From assembly GCA_965153455.1 (NCBI GenBank), contig OZ234498.1, positions 10,788,001 through 10,852,000 on the forward strand: a stretch of DNA of 64,000 bases. The letters run 5' to 3'. Positions 52,925 to 64,000 of this stretch are shown piece after piece. The notes below the pieces were generated by a model. The model was not told where the DNA came from. It did no database searches and worked only from the letters and a program-made list of their open reading frames with translations. Numbering within the stretch: the stretch's first letter is position 1; the number at the start of each line of letters is the position of its first letter. The DNA comes from Sphagnum compactum. Lineage: Eukaryota; Bryophyta; Sphagnopsida; Sphagnales. Position numbers and translations under genes: made by a program.

Positions 52925-54781
52925 TCATTTTCTCACCAAATTATTTACACATTTAGCAATTTTTATAGCACATATTTTGTAGCACATTTGATTCAACACA
53001 AACTTTAAGATATGTGAACATAGTGTCATTTCATCCCACATGACTTTAGCCATATTGAAGGTGGCAAAAGCCATGTGTCCTTTGTTGCTTGAGCTTGTGT
53101 TCAAATAATTGAGTCTTTCAATTTCAAATCCTTTTGTTTCTAGTCTTACATTGCTCGACATCTCAACAACACCAAGATATGTTCCCTTAACAATAGCCAT
53201 GCCAAAATCTGATGTGCTCCAATTGGGAGTATCCTTTTCACTCAACTCCATACAATTATATTTAACTATCAAAGGTGATGAAAATGATGCCTTCCTCTTT
53301 GTGGATGAAGCTCTTTTGCTCCCTAGCTCCTTCGAATCTAGCTACATGGGCACATCTTTTAGGACCAACCAAGAATGGATAAACAAGAAAGAATTTTTTT
53401 AGGATGTTTCAACTTAGACAAATATAGTGCCTTATGAAAAACTTCCTCAAGAAAAGTGCCACTCTCATTCAAAACAACGACAAAATTTTGAATTTGTACA
53501 AATTTTGCTATAACATGTTTAATCAAACCATATATTGTTTGAAGACTTTTCACAAGGCTCTCCTCTCCACAAGCTAGTTTATAGGAGTTGTAATGTGAAA
53601 ATATCCATTGCCAAAGTGGAGTATTCTATTGCCCAGTTCTTGTAACATAAAAATGAAGGAAGCTCTTATACAGTTGTCACTCTTCAACAACAACAAAATC
53701 TTGATTGTTCTTTGTCCTCATTGCTCCTATGTCCTCAAGTGTTGCTACCATGGTTGTGCTCCAAGCTTGATCAAGGTAAATCAAAGGCTTTAAGCTTGGT
53801 CAAAGCTCTTGATCTTGTTGTACAAAGGCACACGAGACACTCAATATCTTACACAAATTTGCTGCGCATGAGGGAGCTTTTTATCAACCCTTTCACCAAG
53901 TTGCCATTACTGTGTGACCATTGGAATTTGTTTGACACTCGGTAACCTTTCATTACTGTTACTGGTTCATTCATGGAGATTGTAGGAGATGCTCTAAGAA
54001 CTTGACCTTTAAGAATTCTTAAGTTATTGACCAAGTGCCTAGTGTCTTTAACCAAAGCCAAAATATAAAGGAGTTGCAGCATGGGGCCAGGCACTTGTAG
54101 TTCACACACTTTACCCTCCAACCTTCACCTTTCAAACAAATTCAAAAAATCAAAATGAAGTAGTAAAACTGATTGGCTCTGTTTTTTTTGGTTGCCATGG
54201 GGCTACCACTATTTCCATCAGGCCCACTTCTTGTTGGAGGTAGAACTGGACAAGAAATTCCTGTGTTTGAAATTGGAAGAAATGAAGAAACCGTAGTAGA
54301 GTTTTGCCATTCACTTCTCAGCAGCTGGCCATGCAGTCCTTCAATTAACTCAATCTCTGCTTATGATGGTGAGACATATTCCGTTCCTTGTTATCAAAAG
54401 AAAGTGTAGTGTCTGACTTCTGCAGACAGATTAGTATCATATGACTTCAAAACATAATTTGACAAAACTAAAGAAACGAAAAGCAAAGAATACAACCAAC
54501 ATCAACCTCTTGAACGACTCCTGTTCCTCTACAAGGGCTTCTTCATAAGTGAGGGGATGGTCACTGTTTATTTCTCCCAAAATGCATGGCTCTATTTCAC
54601 ATGTCTTGATCTGTGCAATCATGCATGCAGAAAATGCCCATAAGACAATTTCAAAATCACCAACTGCATTGAAAACAAATAAGAAAAAAAGCTTATGAAA
54701 ACTTGCTTTCCATAACTCATGGGGTTCCAATGATGTATGATTTTCATCCCATACTCCACCAGGACAAAGAGCTTCAGCCAT
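52925..54781 (-). pseudogene. Unrecognised minus-strand coding-like region, possibly a decayed multi-exon gene
   Basis: I do not recognise this family. Read downward, an open frame starts at the ATG at 54781 (MAEALCPGGVWDEN..) and contains GDFEIVLWAFSACMIAQ and INSDHPLTYEEALVEEQ. A donor at 54496 and an acceptor before 54354 would join it in frame to IELIEGLHGQLLRSEWQN..SFLPIS (54354-54169). Further minus-strand blocks follow in other frames: VPGPMLQLLYILALVKDTRH near 54096, SLQTIYGLIKHVIAKFVQIQ near 53550, and GFEIERLNYLN to KCVNNLV (about 53135-52925). Low-repeat, protein-like sequence in one direction suggests coding ancestry. Frame changes and at least two stops between blocks suggest decay, at least below 54.0 kb. 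An MITE-like end (CTTAGAGCATCTCC) lies within it near 53990. Confidence 0.35.
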
Positions 54782-55109
54782 CCTGGTTATTGCAATTCCA
54801 CGCCTGGACTTATTGGTTATATTCTACCTTTTCAAGCTTGGGATGTCTTCTATGAGTTGTGGGCTTATAGAACATACAGTATTTTTCCCACAGGAGTTCT
54901 ACTAAAATACACTTGTTCACTTGATTCTGCAAACTGTGTCTTTAGGATTAGAAAGAGAGGATGCACTCCCAGCTCTTCCCATTGACGCCTGTGCTGCATC
55001 AAAACATTGTAAGTCTCAAGGACATCTTGGACATAACATTCAATAGGGAGTGGTGATCTTCCACTCTGCAGTAGCTAAAGCTGAATTTCCTATTTTTCCA
55101 GCACCGACC

Positions 55110-55470
55110 AGATGCACCATCCATTGGAAATCTGTTATGACTCAGTTGTGGATGAACCACAAATGAGTTACCAAGGTTCCACCTCGGTAACCTTTCATGT
55201 AAATTGTCCTGCTTCCCTGTAACACTACCTATATAAGTGCCCATTGTGCAAGTCTCATTGGCAAGAAGGTGGGAAATGTATGTGGTAGCTATGTAGGTAG
55301 CTAACTAGGTGAGCAACTTTGTGGCTACCAGGTAGGTAGATCCATGTGGATGGATTGTAGTAAGTACATAGCAAACAACTATGGTTAGCTGTGAGACAGG
55401 AATACAATGAAAAAGGCTTCCTACCCACACAGCAGCCATCCTACATGGTGTGCTGGTTCACTCTGGTCAT
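55110..55470 (+). repeat. Dispersed repeat family, copy 3
   Basis: It shares ATCTGTTATGACTC, GGATGAACCACA and TGAGTTACCA with copy 1 (3.85 kb), and CTAGGTAGGTAGAT-like, AATACAATGAAAAA and GCTGGTTCACTCTGG with copy 2 (4.9 kb). It lies in the same orientation as both. It is non-coding. Confidence 0.5.
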
Positions 55471-56851
55471 CATCACTATGCTTTTCACATTCAAAGAGTT
55501 TCCATGCAGCATCATCAAATTGGTTGTATCTCCAACAGGACTAGTTCTGTCTGGTTTCAAAAGGTGGTTTTAATTTTGCCTAATGTTGTCTTACAGCCAA
55601 CAGCCTCAATCTACTTACAACAAGTAGGCTGCATCTTAAGCAGTTTTGCACAGGAATGTTAAAATTGGATCTTGCTGGATCTTGTTGGCCATCAAACTAA
55701 GTGGAAACAAAGTGAATAGCACATCAGATCTTGCATCCTAGACAATATCCTCTTCTAAGAAAGATGCAATTTTTACAAGACATAAAAACCTCCACACTTT
55801 GCGGCAGTGTAAACGGAGGATGCATTATATGCCATAATAAAGTGAATCACCCACCTCTGCAGGTGTTTTACCTTTTGAAATGCCCATGCTACTTTTTAAA
55901 CTTTACCATAATACCCAGCGGTACCCAACTGGTGCCTGCCAGGTATCACAGTAAAAAAATGAGGCATTACCAGAATCAGGCCAGCCTCATTACATGGGCC
56001 CTTATTCCAGTAGTGCCTACATCTGGTGTTACCCTACACATGATTTAACTTTCTTTGTACTTAATAGAAAAAAGTAGCAATCAGAAGCATACTTGAGAAA
56101 GTGAGCTTCACTTGCTGCTAATGAATGGTTGTTTCCAGCATTGGTGTGGTGTATAGGCCTGGACCTACTATCAACACTTGTAGCAAGGACAATTCCAAGT
56201 TGGTATGACTTGAGACTTTTGAGGCAACATTATTGGTGTGGCATGTAGGCCCGCACCTAGTATCAACACTGGTAGCAAGGACCGTGCCAAGCTGGAGACA
56301 ATACCAGCCTTGTACCAGTAGCAGCCTGGTAGGGACCTAAGGAAATACTATCGGTGGTACAGTTTTATACCAGTTTCAATACCAAATATATATCTACTAC
56401 CTCATACCAACCAAAAATCAGCCTTGGACCCAATACCAGGACCAGGCTAGTGTGAAAGTTTTTAAAAGTATTGAATACTGAATACCAGGACCAAGCTCAT
56501 ATGAAAATTCCAAAAAGCACCCAATACCAGAACCAGGCTGGTATGATTAGACGTCAATACCACACAAACACTGGTTGATTTCATGTACACACCAATTCAA
56601 TTCCCACTAGGTAGGATGACAACTTCCAACAAAAAGAAACTCCAGAGTAGAATCATATGCTCAACCGGATAATCTATGATCCTTTTGCAAGAATCTTCAA
56701 TAAAAAGTGACCAGGCACAACAACACAAGTTTTAGATTCTGCTCCACTATTCTTAACTTGGACATCCTTGGATTGTAGCACAATGCAGGGTAGAATAACT
56801 GTCAAGCTAGAAATCTATTAGCTAAGGTGAGTCCTACCAATTACCAGGAAT
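55471..56851. other. Spacer with short diverged duplications
   Basis: Segments at about 56138-56215 and 56232-56300 duplicate GGTGTGG, TAGGCC, ATCAACACT.GTAGCAAGGA. Segments at 56425-56545 repeat AATACCAG.ACCA.GCT two to three times at about 60 bp. No gene was seen. The end probably includes the RPN11 3' UTR. Confidence 0.5.
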
Positions 56852-59119
56852 CTAAAAGACAACAGTGTCGAGCATTGTGCCTAGCGTCTGGACAATGTTT
56901 GAGGACATGAGATTGGAAACGTGCTCCTCCAGGTGCTTCTTCGCATCTTGGCGCCCAACATTAGCAATGGCCAGCTTCTCTGGAGAGAGCTGATCCTCCT
57001 CCTGAACTGCCTTGTTATATTTAACTGCTAACTCCAGCATTTCCTGCAATGAATAAAGAGGCAACCAAACATATGGACATGTAACCAAATGATGAGTCTT
57101 TTCTATCATATTTCTCAAGCAAAGAACCTTTGCAAATAGCTATAATCGCAGATGTATGGTTAAAACACTATCTTCTTAGCCCTTCTTTCAAGTTGAAAGA
57201 ACATGACTGGACTTACCTGCACTGTGCTCTCATTAGTTTTACTATGGTTGTCAAAGCGCTGAAGACTCAGTCCATCTGTCCACTTCTTTTTGTGAAGATT
57301 CAACAGCATCTTTTCCTCAAGCTCATTCTTACGATAGTTGATCCCGATGGAATAGTAGTGACGATTCAACCCATGTATCAAAGCCTGAACACAAACAAAT
57401 AATCACACATTCCCTTCACCTTTTCTAGAATTTTCCAGCCATCTCCTACTTATACTTGAATGCAGTGATAACCACACACAAACCCAAGGAGACAAGGATG
57501 ACTTCATTGGTGGGATTCCAACAGGACAACAAACACAAAGAGCATGTGCAAGATGAACTGCCAGAGAATATTTCAAGAAGGAGAATAACTGAGCACCAAA
57601 CCAGGATAGATGGCAGGAGCAACCTGGATAGATGGCTTGTTAAGGTGACCAAGGTTGGAAGTAGTCTGACGAGGCTCCTGCCCCAGCATCATGGTCTGAG
57701 GATTGATGAGACGAAATGCATCAATCACAACTTTGCCCTTCACACTCTGGATTGGATCCACCACCACTGCTACCGCACGTTGATTCAAAGCTTCAAAACT
57801 CTGGATTTATAACCAGAAAACATCTTCAGCAATTTCCAGAACTGACAATTTCAGCAAGGACAACAATATCTGCTCTTTGCATATCAAGAAGGCATTAAGG
57901 TGGGGCTGACCTTTGCAAGATGCATACATAAGGATGTGCTCAATGTCTGATGAGAGGCCTTAACACAATGAGTCATCAAGATGATAACAACCAAACAACA
58001 TGAATCTTTGACAACGGTACATGGAGCTGTAGAAAATCATACTAGTACCATACACTCCCAATGTTTCCTGAATATCAACTGTGAACTACAAATAAACCTT
58101 GATATACCTGTTGAGTATTAATGTCCACGCCTGATAACCAGCAGCCAAAACCAGGGTGTGAATGATACCACCCAACAACCATCTCCGGCCTACAGAAAAG
58201 CAAAAGAAAATTCCAGTTCTATCAATCCAGACAATCTTTTCACAACTAACTGATACAGCAGATAGATGAAATGTAACAGACTTTGCCAGTGAACCTCAGC
58301 ATTACATTCCCCCTAGAAGAAGGCTTCATGAAGGTGTTTCATGGCAATGATGCACAGCCCAATATAAAGGTGACTACTCAAACAGAAGTGCTGCGTGAAG
58401 AGGACTTTGCTGGACACACAGGAGCAGGATTCCAGAAGGTGTTAGAATTTTCAGCATCCACTGAAGAGGATGAGAAAAGAACATAGTGCCAACCTGCCAG
58501 TTTGCTTAAGCATGTCCAACATCTTTGTCTGAAAGACATGATCGACTGCTTCTACGCTCACACCTGTCCCGCTCTGAGGCATGGCGAAAACGTCCACAAC
58601 TCGCACCGTGTATTCGTCCACAAAGTCACCTAGCATAAGCCCCATCACCTCCATCGGCACTCCTGCCCTTCCTGCGACAAGGCATCTTCTTACCCTTGTT
58701 TCAGCGATCCCACTCAAACCCTAATATGTCTCTCTCCACGATCATTCGACGAGACGCACAACATCCTCTGCCACTTCGCAACATCGCTAAGATGATATTC
58801 AAATTATCCTAGAAAGCTGCTGGAGAACACAAAATACAAAAATTTCCCCCACAAAAGCACGGCGATGGAGATCGAAGAATAAGCCTAACCTTATACTGAT
58901 TCTCCGGCTGCTTTCTGGGAACAAACACCCTAAGAGACAGATTCACGTGAGGCCAAGGAAAAAAGTGTATATACCATGCTTGAGCATTTTCAGCAACGCC
59001 AGCGACGAGATATAGACTTGCTCCGAGGAGTCAACCAAGGGCGAGTCAGGATGCGGTCCTCCCATGCCTCCACCCGCACCCCCTGCTCCTGAGAAAATCC
59101 TGTGCAATCTGGAGTCCAT
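56852..59119 (-). CDS. RPN11: 26S proteasome lid deubiquitinase RPN11 (PSMD14), six exons
   Basis: Exons in translation order are 59119-58975, 58671-58494, 58189-58108, 57800-57624, 57384-57217 and 57043-56852. They total 942 nt (313 aa) with GT..AG introns and no stop; the family is about 308-310 aa. RPN11 is the zinc metalloprotease of the proteasome lid that removes ubiquitin chains from substrates as they are unfolded. The MPN+/JAMM motif is complete in exon 3 ([15 protein letters not shown]; His117, His119, Asp130). Other signature blocks are [62 protein letters not shown] and the end MLDTVVF. The start [11 protein letters not shown] is the first ATG giving a family-like N-terminus. A divergent gene lies about 1.5 kb upstream. 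Confidence 0.95.
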
Positions 59120-59540
59120 CTTTGATCGAGCTTCAAACCCAGCTAAATTCACTACTCCACTACCCTTCTTGCTCCCGACTTCAGCAAGAAAATCCGACAA
59201 CTCCAAGCGAAAACAAAGACAACAAAAACGATCGAGCAAGTGGGAGCACGTAATTCTGGAAATGCGCAACGCAACAACGGCATTCTAGAAAGCAAATCAA
59301 AGAGGCCGAACTTTGAAGGAAACAGGAAAAGCCCACTTTAGGGTTTCACACGAAAATTGGGGGAAAAAATCAGAATAAGTAAATAAATAAAGAACTGGCT
59401 TAAAATTTAAATATCCTAAGTTCCAGGGTTTTTTTGTTTTTTGTTTTTTGTTCCTCTGGCGAGGATCACTTGCATTAATTAGCATTAAATGGCGCAGTTC
59501 ACTTTCAATGTTGAAGTAAGTTTGCCTTTCCCTGTTCTTA

Positions 59541-59958
59541 GAGCATCTCCACCAGTGCTCAGTATGTGACTCCAGACAGTAAAAAGTTTCTACTTTGCTG
59601 GTTGACCTTTACCCAAATTCGTGCAGAGAGTTCTGCGAAAAAGTTAAAATGTGCTGGTTTAGCTCAGGAAATTGGTTTTTTCTGCACCAAATTCGTGCAG
59701 CTTGCCATGGCTGGTACAAGGCGCAACACAGTTGTGCACCTCAAAAAAAGAGTGTAATAAATTGGACCTGACTGCGGCTCAGTATTTCTGATCGGTCGAC
59801 CATAATGATTGGTCCAGGTAGTTTGCTATTGGTAGTCCCCAGGTAAATCCAGTTCCGGTTCCAGTTTTATTGGTGGGGTTGCCAAGAAAACAACAGCTAA
59901 ACTTAGACATTTAATTTTATTATCCAGAGTGACATACTGAGCACCGGTGGAGATGCTC
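59541..59958. mobile_element. Tourist-like MITE (PIF/Harbinger type), 418 bp, TTA target duplication
   Basis: Terminal inverted repeats of about 44 bp start GAGCATCTCCACC.GTGCT and end with the complement, with about seven mismatches. A 3-bp direct duplication TTA flanks it exactly (59538-59540 and 59959-59961), the usual PIF/Harbinger target. There is no transposase inside. It sits about 420 bp upstream of the RPN11 start codon, in the interval shared with the CHORD-like gene. Confidence 0.85.
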
Positions 59959-60295
59959 TTAGGAAAGAGTACGTGTGTGAGGTGGCGCGCATTTTGAGGA
60001 AGCTCACGTAGCTGTGGGAGCAGCGTATGCTTGATCACTCTTTGAAAACCATTCTTGAAATCTGGTAGAGAAATCAATGGACATGAAACACCAAAAACAA
60101 CCCGGTCAAGAATTGAGAAAATGAATAGAATGCCACAGAAACAAACACTGGACATTGGGTTGCAGAAGAAAGAATCCTAAACAAAGGGGACGAGATGTTG
60201 CAGAGTTTTCCAAGCTTGAAACACTCCAAAACCCTAAAATCCTAACATTTTCTTTGAACGGAACTTTCTCAAGAAGAACTCTAACTATTAAGATG

Positions 60296-60531
60296 CGAAG
60301 TTGGAGGAGGAACATACAACATACTTGTTGGAGGAACTTTCATCACCCCTTTGAAGGTATAGATAGTATCCTGCTTCCAAGGAATCGCTGCCAATCAGCT
60401 GAACTCCATCAGTGATCAAATAAATGGCCGTTACGCCCTAGAGCATTGAGCACATCTGCAGCTGTCTTAGGAGGGTGGAACTTGGTGATCTCAGAAGAGT
60501 CGTCTTCTCGAATGGTAATGAGTTCCTGCAT
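60296..60531 (-). pseudogene. Small broken ORF, unrecognised
   Basis: On the minus strand an ATG at 60531 opens 40 codons (MQELITIREDDSSEITKFHP, then TAADVLNALGRNGHLFDH) to a TGA at 60411-60409. A +1 shift just there continues with DGVQLIGSDSLEAGYYLYLQ RGDE to about 60296. The two parts read as one protein-like sequence broken by a small indel, or as exons with an unseen intron. The family is not recognised. It overlaps the upstream region of the CHORD-like gene on the other strand. Confidence 0.35.
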
Positions 60532-60604
60532 TGTGGTCAGGTGTTGTTGGTGCGTCCACGGAGCCTTGAAGAATTCTCATTTGGTTCTTAATGATCCACT
60601 ATTT

Positions 60605-61271
60605 ATGTACCGCCGGCGACAGTCGAGAGTAGTGAGGAGCAGGAAGAAGGGAGAAGAGAACTGGAGCTCTTGTTTTTCGATTGACAATTCCAGCCCAAGA
60701 AGAAGAAAACCAACAAGGTCTGTTCAAGGGGCTTTGGTGAACAATGGAGAATCCCGAGGGCCAGAAAGTTTTGTGAATGAACAAAATCTGCGACAAAACA
60801 AGAAGTGCCTTCGTTGCGGAAAACTGTTTCGAGATGATGAGAACAGCTCTACGGCTTGTCATTACCATGGACACATGACTGGTACTACAACTTTGCTCGA
60901 GAATCCTTCTCCCTCTTTGTCTTCTAACGGATTTCTAATGATTTCTGATTGAAATGACTTTTGCTGTTGTTCGCATGAACACCTACCTTCTCCTCCAATG
61001 TTTTGGACTGAGACCTTGTGATGTTTGTGGCGGCGGCAAAGGGGATCGAGGATTATATTCACTAGCACCTCCTCACCAAGGCGTGGATGGGGTCTGGAGT
61101 GAAGCAAGTGGAGTGATTGTCTACAAGTGGAACAAGGAAGAAGAGCGACCCAACACTGGGAGAAAGAATTGGAAAAGAAGGTGGAGTTGTTGTGGCGTTT
61201 ATGAGGAAGATGCCCCTCCTTGTCAATCAGGTTGGCATGCTACTTACGATGATGGAGCTACTCTTTTCTGA
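60605..61271 (+). CDS. CHORD-like zinc-binding protein, two exons
   Basis: Exons are 60605-60881 and 61042-61271 (intron 160 nt, GT..AG, phase 1), giving 168 aa. The start is the ATG before a basic stretch (MYRRRQSRVVRSRKK); the frame is open further up, so an earlier start or exon is possible. Zinc-ligand candidates follow the CHORD order: Cys68-x2-Cys71, Cys85-x2-His88 (CHYHG), then WSCC at 140-143 and Cys153-x4-His158. CHORD domains, as in RAR1 and CHP-1, bind two zinc ions and link to HSP90/SGT1 chaperones. Here the spacer between the YH and WSCC parts is about 50 residues (GLYSLAPPHQGVDG..), much longer than the usual near 14, so this is CHORD-like rather than canonical. Its function is unknown. 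Confidence 0.6.
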
Positions 61272-64000
61272 GACTCTGGAAGCAGCAGCAGGGATGATGG
61301 GTCTAGGGTTTAGGGATGATATGAAGAAGAAGAAGAAAAAGAAGCAACAGGAGATTTGGAACTGGTGTTTGTTCTGCCCACAAGAGAATAATTTGCTGCA
61401 ACTGTGGTGTGTGCCACAGGAGATTTGCAATTGCACACGACATTGCTTGATCATGACTCTTGAAGAAGACTGTTTAAGCTCTCTACTGTGAGGATTAGGA
61501 AAATTGAAAATGGAAGCTTTTTCTGCAACAGCTTCTATACAACTCCAATTCTCTGTTGAGTTTCAGGGTCATAGGAGTGGATAGTCCTCTGTACTTGCAT
61601 AATAATTATCTGAAGAAATCCACAAGCCAACTGGTGGATTCAAACTCAAAAGAGGAGTGATTTCAATACATTGGAATTCATTCTGGGAGGACCCATTCCA
61701 GAATCGGGTTCCTGAATTGGCATCAGGAATTGGCATCAGGTTGCTGAACTGTTTTTGATCCCTCAAAAAAAGGCCCTATAACAAGGAAATTTCTGAGTTT
61801 GGCCTGGCGTTTTGGGAATGTCCTCCACCCGATTTTCGGCATGAGGCAGAGGTTGGAGAAGATAGTGCAATGGTTGTCATGAACTTAAACATAAGGAGAG
61901 CATAGGAGGGGAAGACAGTGCAATGAATGTGAATGCATGACCATGGTGGTGTATATGAAGCTCTTTGTGCCTGGATGGGCCTTGCATCCTGCAACAAAGA
62001 CTCTCACCACAAAGACACACTTGAGCCAGTTGCAGAATTTGACTATATATGTTTTCCACCTGGAAAATTGATGGCAAACCTACTCTTTGCTCAAAAGACT
62101 TTTTCAATCCTGATCTCTTAGTTCTCTGCAGCATACAAATTGGAAGGCCATTATGCTCTTATGTGTTATTCTAGCTAATTTTGATGCACAAAAGAGTGCC
62201 ATGGGTGGTTGTGAGTTTTTCTCTTGGTACCAAATGTAAAGAAAACTGTGTTACATAACTCTAATGAATCTGATGTGCAGTAGCATATCATTTACAGGTG
62301 AAAAATAGAAACAAGTACTACAAAACTAGTCTGGAATTCCTTTATCCAGCTTGGTCAAGGTGGTAATTGCAGGTGCTGATTTCAGTCTGCAAGGTTACAA
62401 TCGAGGTATGTAATTCATTGTCCACATGAATCCTGTTTTTATCTCAGACGATTTCAGCAAATGTGCAATCTTCCCATTCTCATTCACTACAGACTGCAGA
62501 TTTTGCTGTAAGATGACTTTGACTGAGAACAAGAGATTGTATCACTCAGAGTTCATATCACTAACCCATTCAAGTATCCTCTTTCAAAGATTTGTGGCCA
62601 GAAGTTTGGAACTGGTCAGGTCAGGAGAGACATCACAAAATAAGGCAAATTCTAACCGAAGTGGGCCATTTGCTGTTTGTGTTATCTCATAAACTGAAGA
62701 GAAGCGGTAGAAGTTATGGCATCAGTATGAAGAAGCTACAGCTCCTGACACTTTCTGTATTGTTCAAGAGTAAGGAGGAATTTTGAAGCTACAGTACCTG
62801 ATGTTCTTTGTATTGTTCAACAGTGAGGACTTCTGAAGCTAGAGCCCCCGACGTTCTCTGTATTGTTCAAGAGTGAGGAGGACTTTTGAAGCTTTTGCCC
62901 AATCCTCTGGTCGTGGCATCATGATAGCAATATGTCCCTCTGTGTCTGCCTGCACACAAATTTTCCCCAATTCTGTAAGTCCCATCAAACTCTATCACCT
63001 CTGTGCACATGTAGGCTGTGTATTGAGCAGGCCAGGAGCCTTGAGTACCTGTGTATTAAGCAGACCGGGAGCCTTGATCAAACGTTCATTCACCTCCAAA
63101 AGGACTCCTCTTATGCAGCATCTAGTGCCCACTCCCCACCCATCAACAGACTTAGCACCCATGAAGATCATGTACCAATGAGCAATGAATCTTGAAAAAC
63201 TAATAAGATATTAAACCATAAACACTAAACCCTAGATGCCTGACAGAAAGCTACAACTGCATATTATGTGAAGTACATCATAAAAGGGTGTCAAGTTTTA
63301 CTGCTGGTGTGAAAAACCTGATCAAGTAGAAGGACTCCCCCACCATTACTTTGCATAGCACTGAATTGGGCTCCAAGGTGATTGCATTCTGAAAATCTCA
63401 CCAAATCACGTTATCCCTAAATTTCCCAAGGATAGTGAGAGCCTATGCAGAACATGACCAAACTAAGCTCTTTAATTCAAGCATAATTAAAGAGCCTGAA
63501 TTAATAGTTTATATTTCAACTGTGCTTATTCCCTTATAGTTTCAAAAAACTTCAAATTTCTTTTTGAAGGGTAAGGGACCTGCATATGGTGGGGCCTCAC
63601 AGGTTCTTGCCCCTTCTCACTCACTCAGGCTATTGCCCTCATTCAGTACCGGGGTTCAAACTTGTGTGGACACCTTACCCCTACACATAAGGTGCTTCTC
63701 AGTTATGGTTTCAAGGATGATGAGAAGGGTGTGCAATTGAAGATAATTTGTATAAAAAAAACAAGGGGCAAGAAAAAACACACCTTCTTTCGCTTGCCAG
63801 ACACTTTCAGATCTGCACGACTTTGTTTGCCCACATTGAAATCAACTGCTGTGACTGCTGGTGTGGGCTTGAATGCTACATGCGTAGGCAACAATCCTAT
63901 GACGCAAAGCCTGCAATGAGACACATCCACCATTCAAGTACTCTGTATCCTTTAATGCTCTGTATTCTTTTCACCATTCAGTAAAAGGCCCCTCAAAAAG
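61272..64000. other. Right end of window: repeats and unassigned DNA
   Basis: The first part is probably the 3' UTR of the CHORD-like gene. It contains the tandem repeat at 62732-62887 and a 33-bp duplication near 63016-63081 (CTGTGTATT.AGCAG, GGAGCCTTGA). No coding region was recognised. Confidence 0.45.
62732..62887. repeat. 50-53-bp tandem repeat x 3
   Basis: Units start at 62732, 62785 and 62835 with GAAGCTA.AG, then TGTATTGTTCAA.AGT.AGGA; a fourth partial start is at 62888. It is non-coding. Confidence 0.8.

Noticed and set aside
60446-60604. Upstream extension of the CHORD-like protein
   Set aside because: The frame is open, but the sequence before the ATG at 60605 does not resemble a conserved N-terminus and overlaps a protein-like frame on the other strand. 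An upstream ATG at 60512 cannot be fully excluded.

Overview
This 64-kb window is nuclear DNA from a land plant. The evidence is spliceosomal introns with GT..AG borders, beta-tubulin genes with introns at the two usual plant positions, an SC35-like (SCL30/33-type) SR splicing factor, an IQD-type calmodulin-binding protein and RPN11. The long AT-rich gaps full of decayed transposons suggest a large plant genome, perhaps a fern, lycophyte, bryophyte or gymnosperm. The species cannot be fixed from the sequence alone.

Layout. 1.4-2.8 kb: an intronless, minus-strand IQD-like gene. 3-5 kb: two copies of an unclassified dispersed repeat. 7.3-10.4 kb: a 38-bp tandem repeat, then a decayed Ty3/gypsy retrotransposon. 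10.4-15.9 kb: AT-rich, no gene seen. 16.2-20.0 kb: a seven-exon SCL30/33-like splicing factor. 21.4-23.4 kb: a decayed LINE on the minus strand. 24.9-45.1 kb: three intact three-exon beta-tubulin genes (A +, B -, C +), spaced by a decayed hAT element, tandem repeats and a decayed PIF/Harbinger transposon. 46.6-47.6 kb: about ten decayed 34-residue TPR units on the minus strand. 50.1-51.8 kb: two inverted-repeat elements, one carrying a short FAR1/MULE-like reading frame. 52.9-54.8 kb: an unrecognised minus-strand coding-like region. 56.9-59.1 kb: a six-exon RPN11 gene (minus). 59.5-60.0 kb: a Tourist-like MITE with TTA target duplications. 60.6-61.3 kb: a two-exon gene for a CHORD-like zinc-binding protein (plus). 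The rest to 64 kb is repeats and unassigned DNA.

The host genes are ordinary eukaryotic transcription units, not operons. The most informative features are the tubulin cluster, whose three predicted proteins differ at only three residues; the 384-bp inverted-repeat element with its truncated DNA-binding reading frame; the MITE between the divergent RPN11 and CHORD-like genes; and the decayed TPR array. All gene models come from splice-site inspection and frame consistency, with no transcript data. I found no clear novel defence or other multi-gene system.
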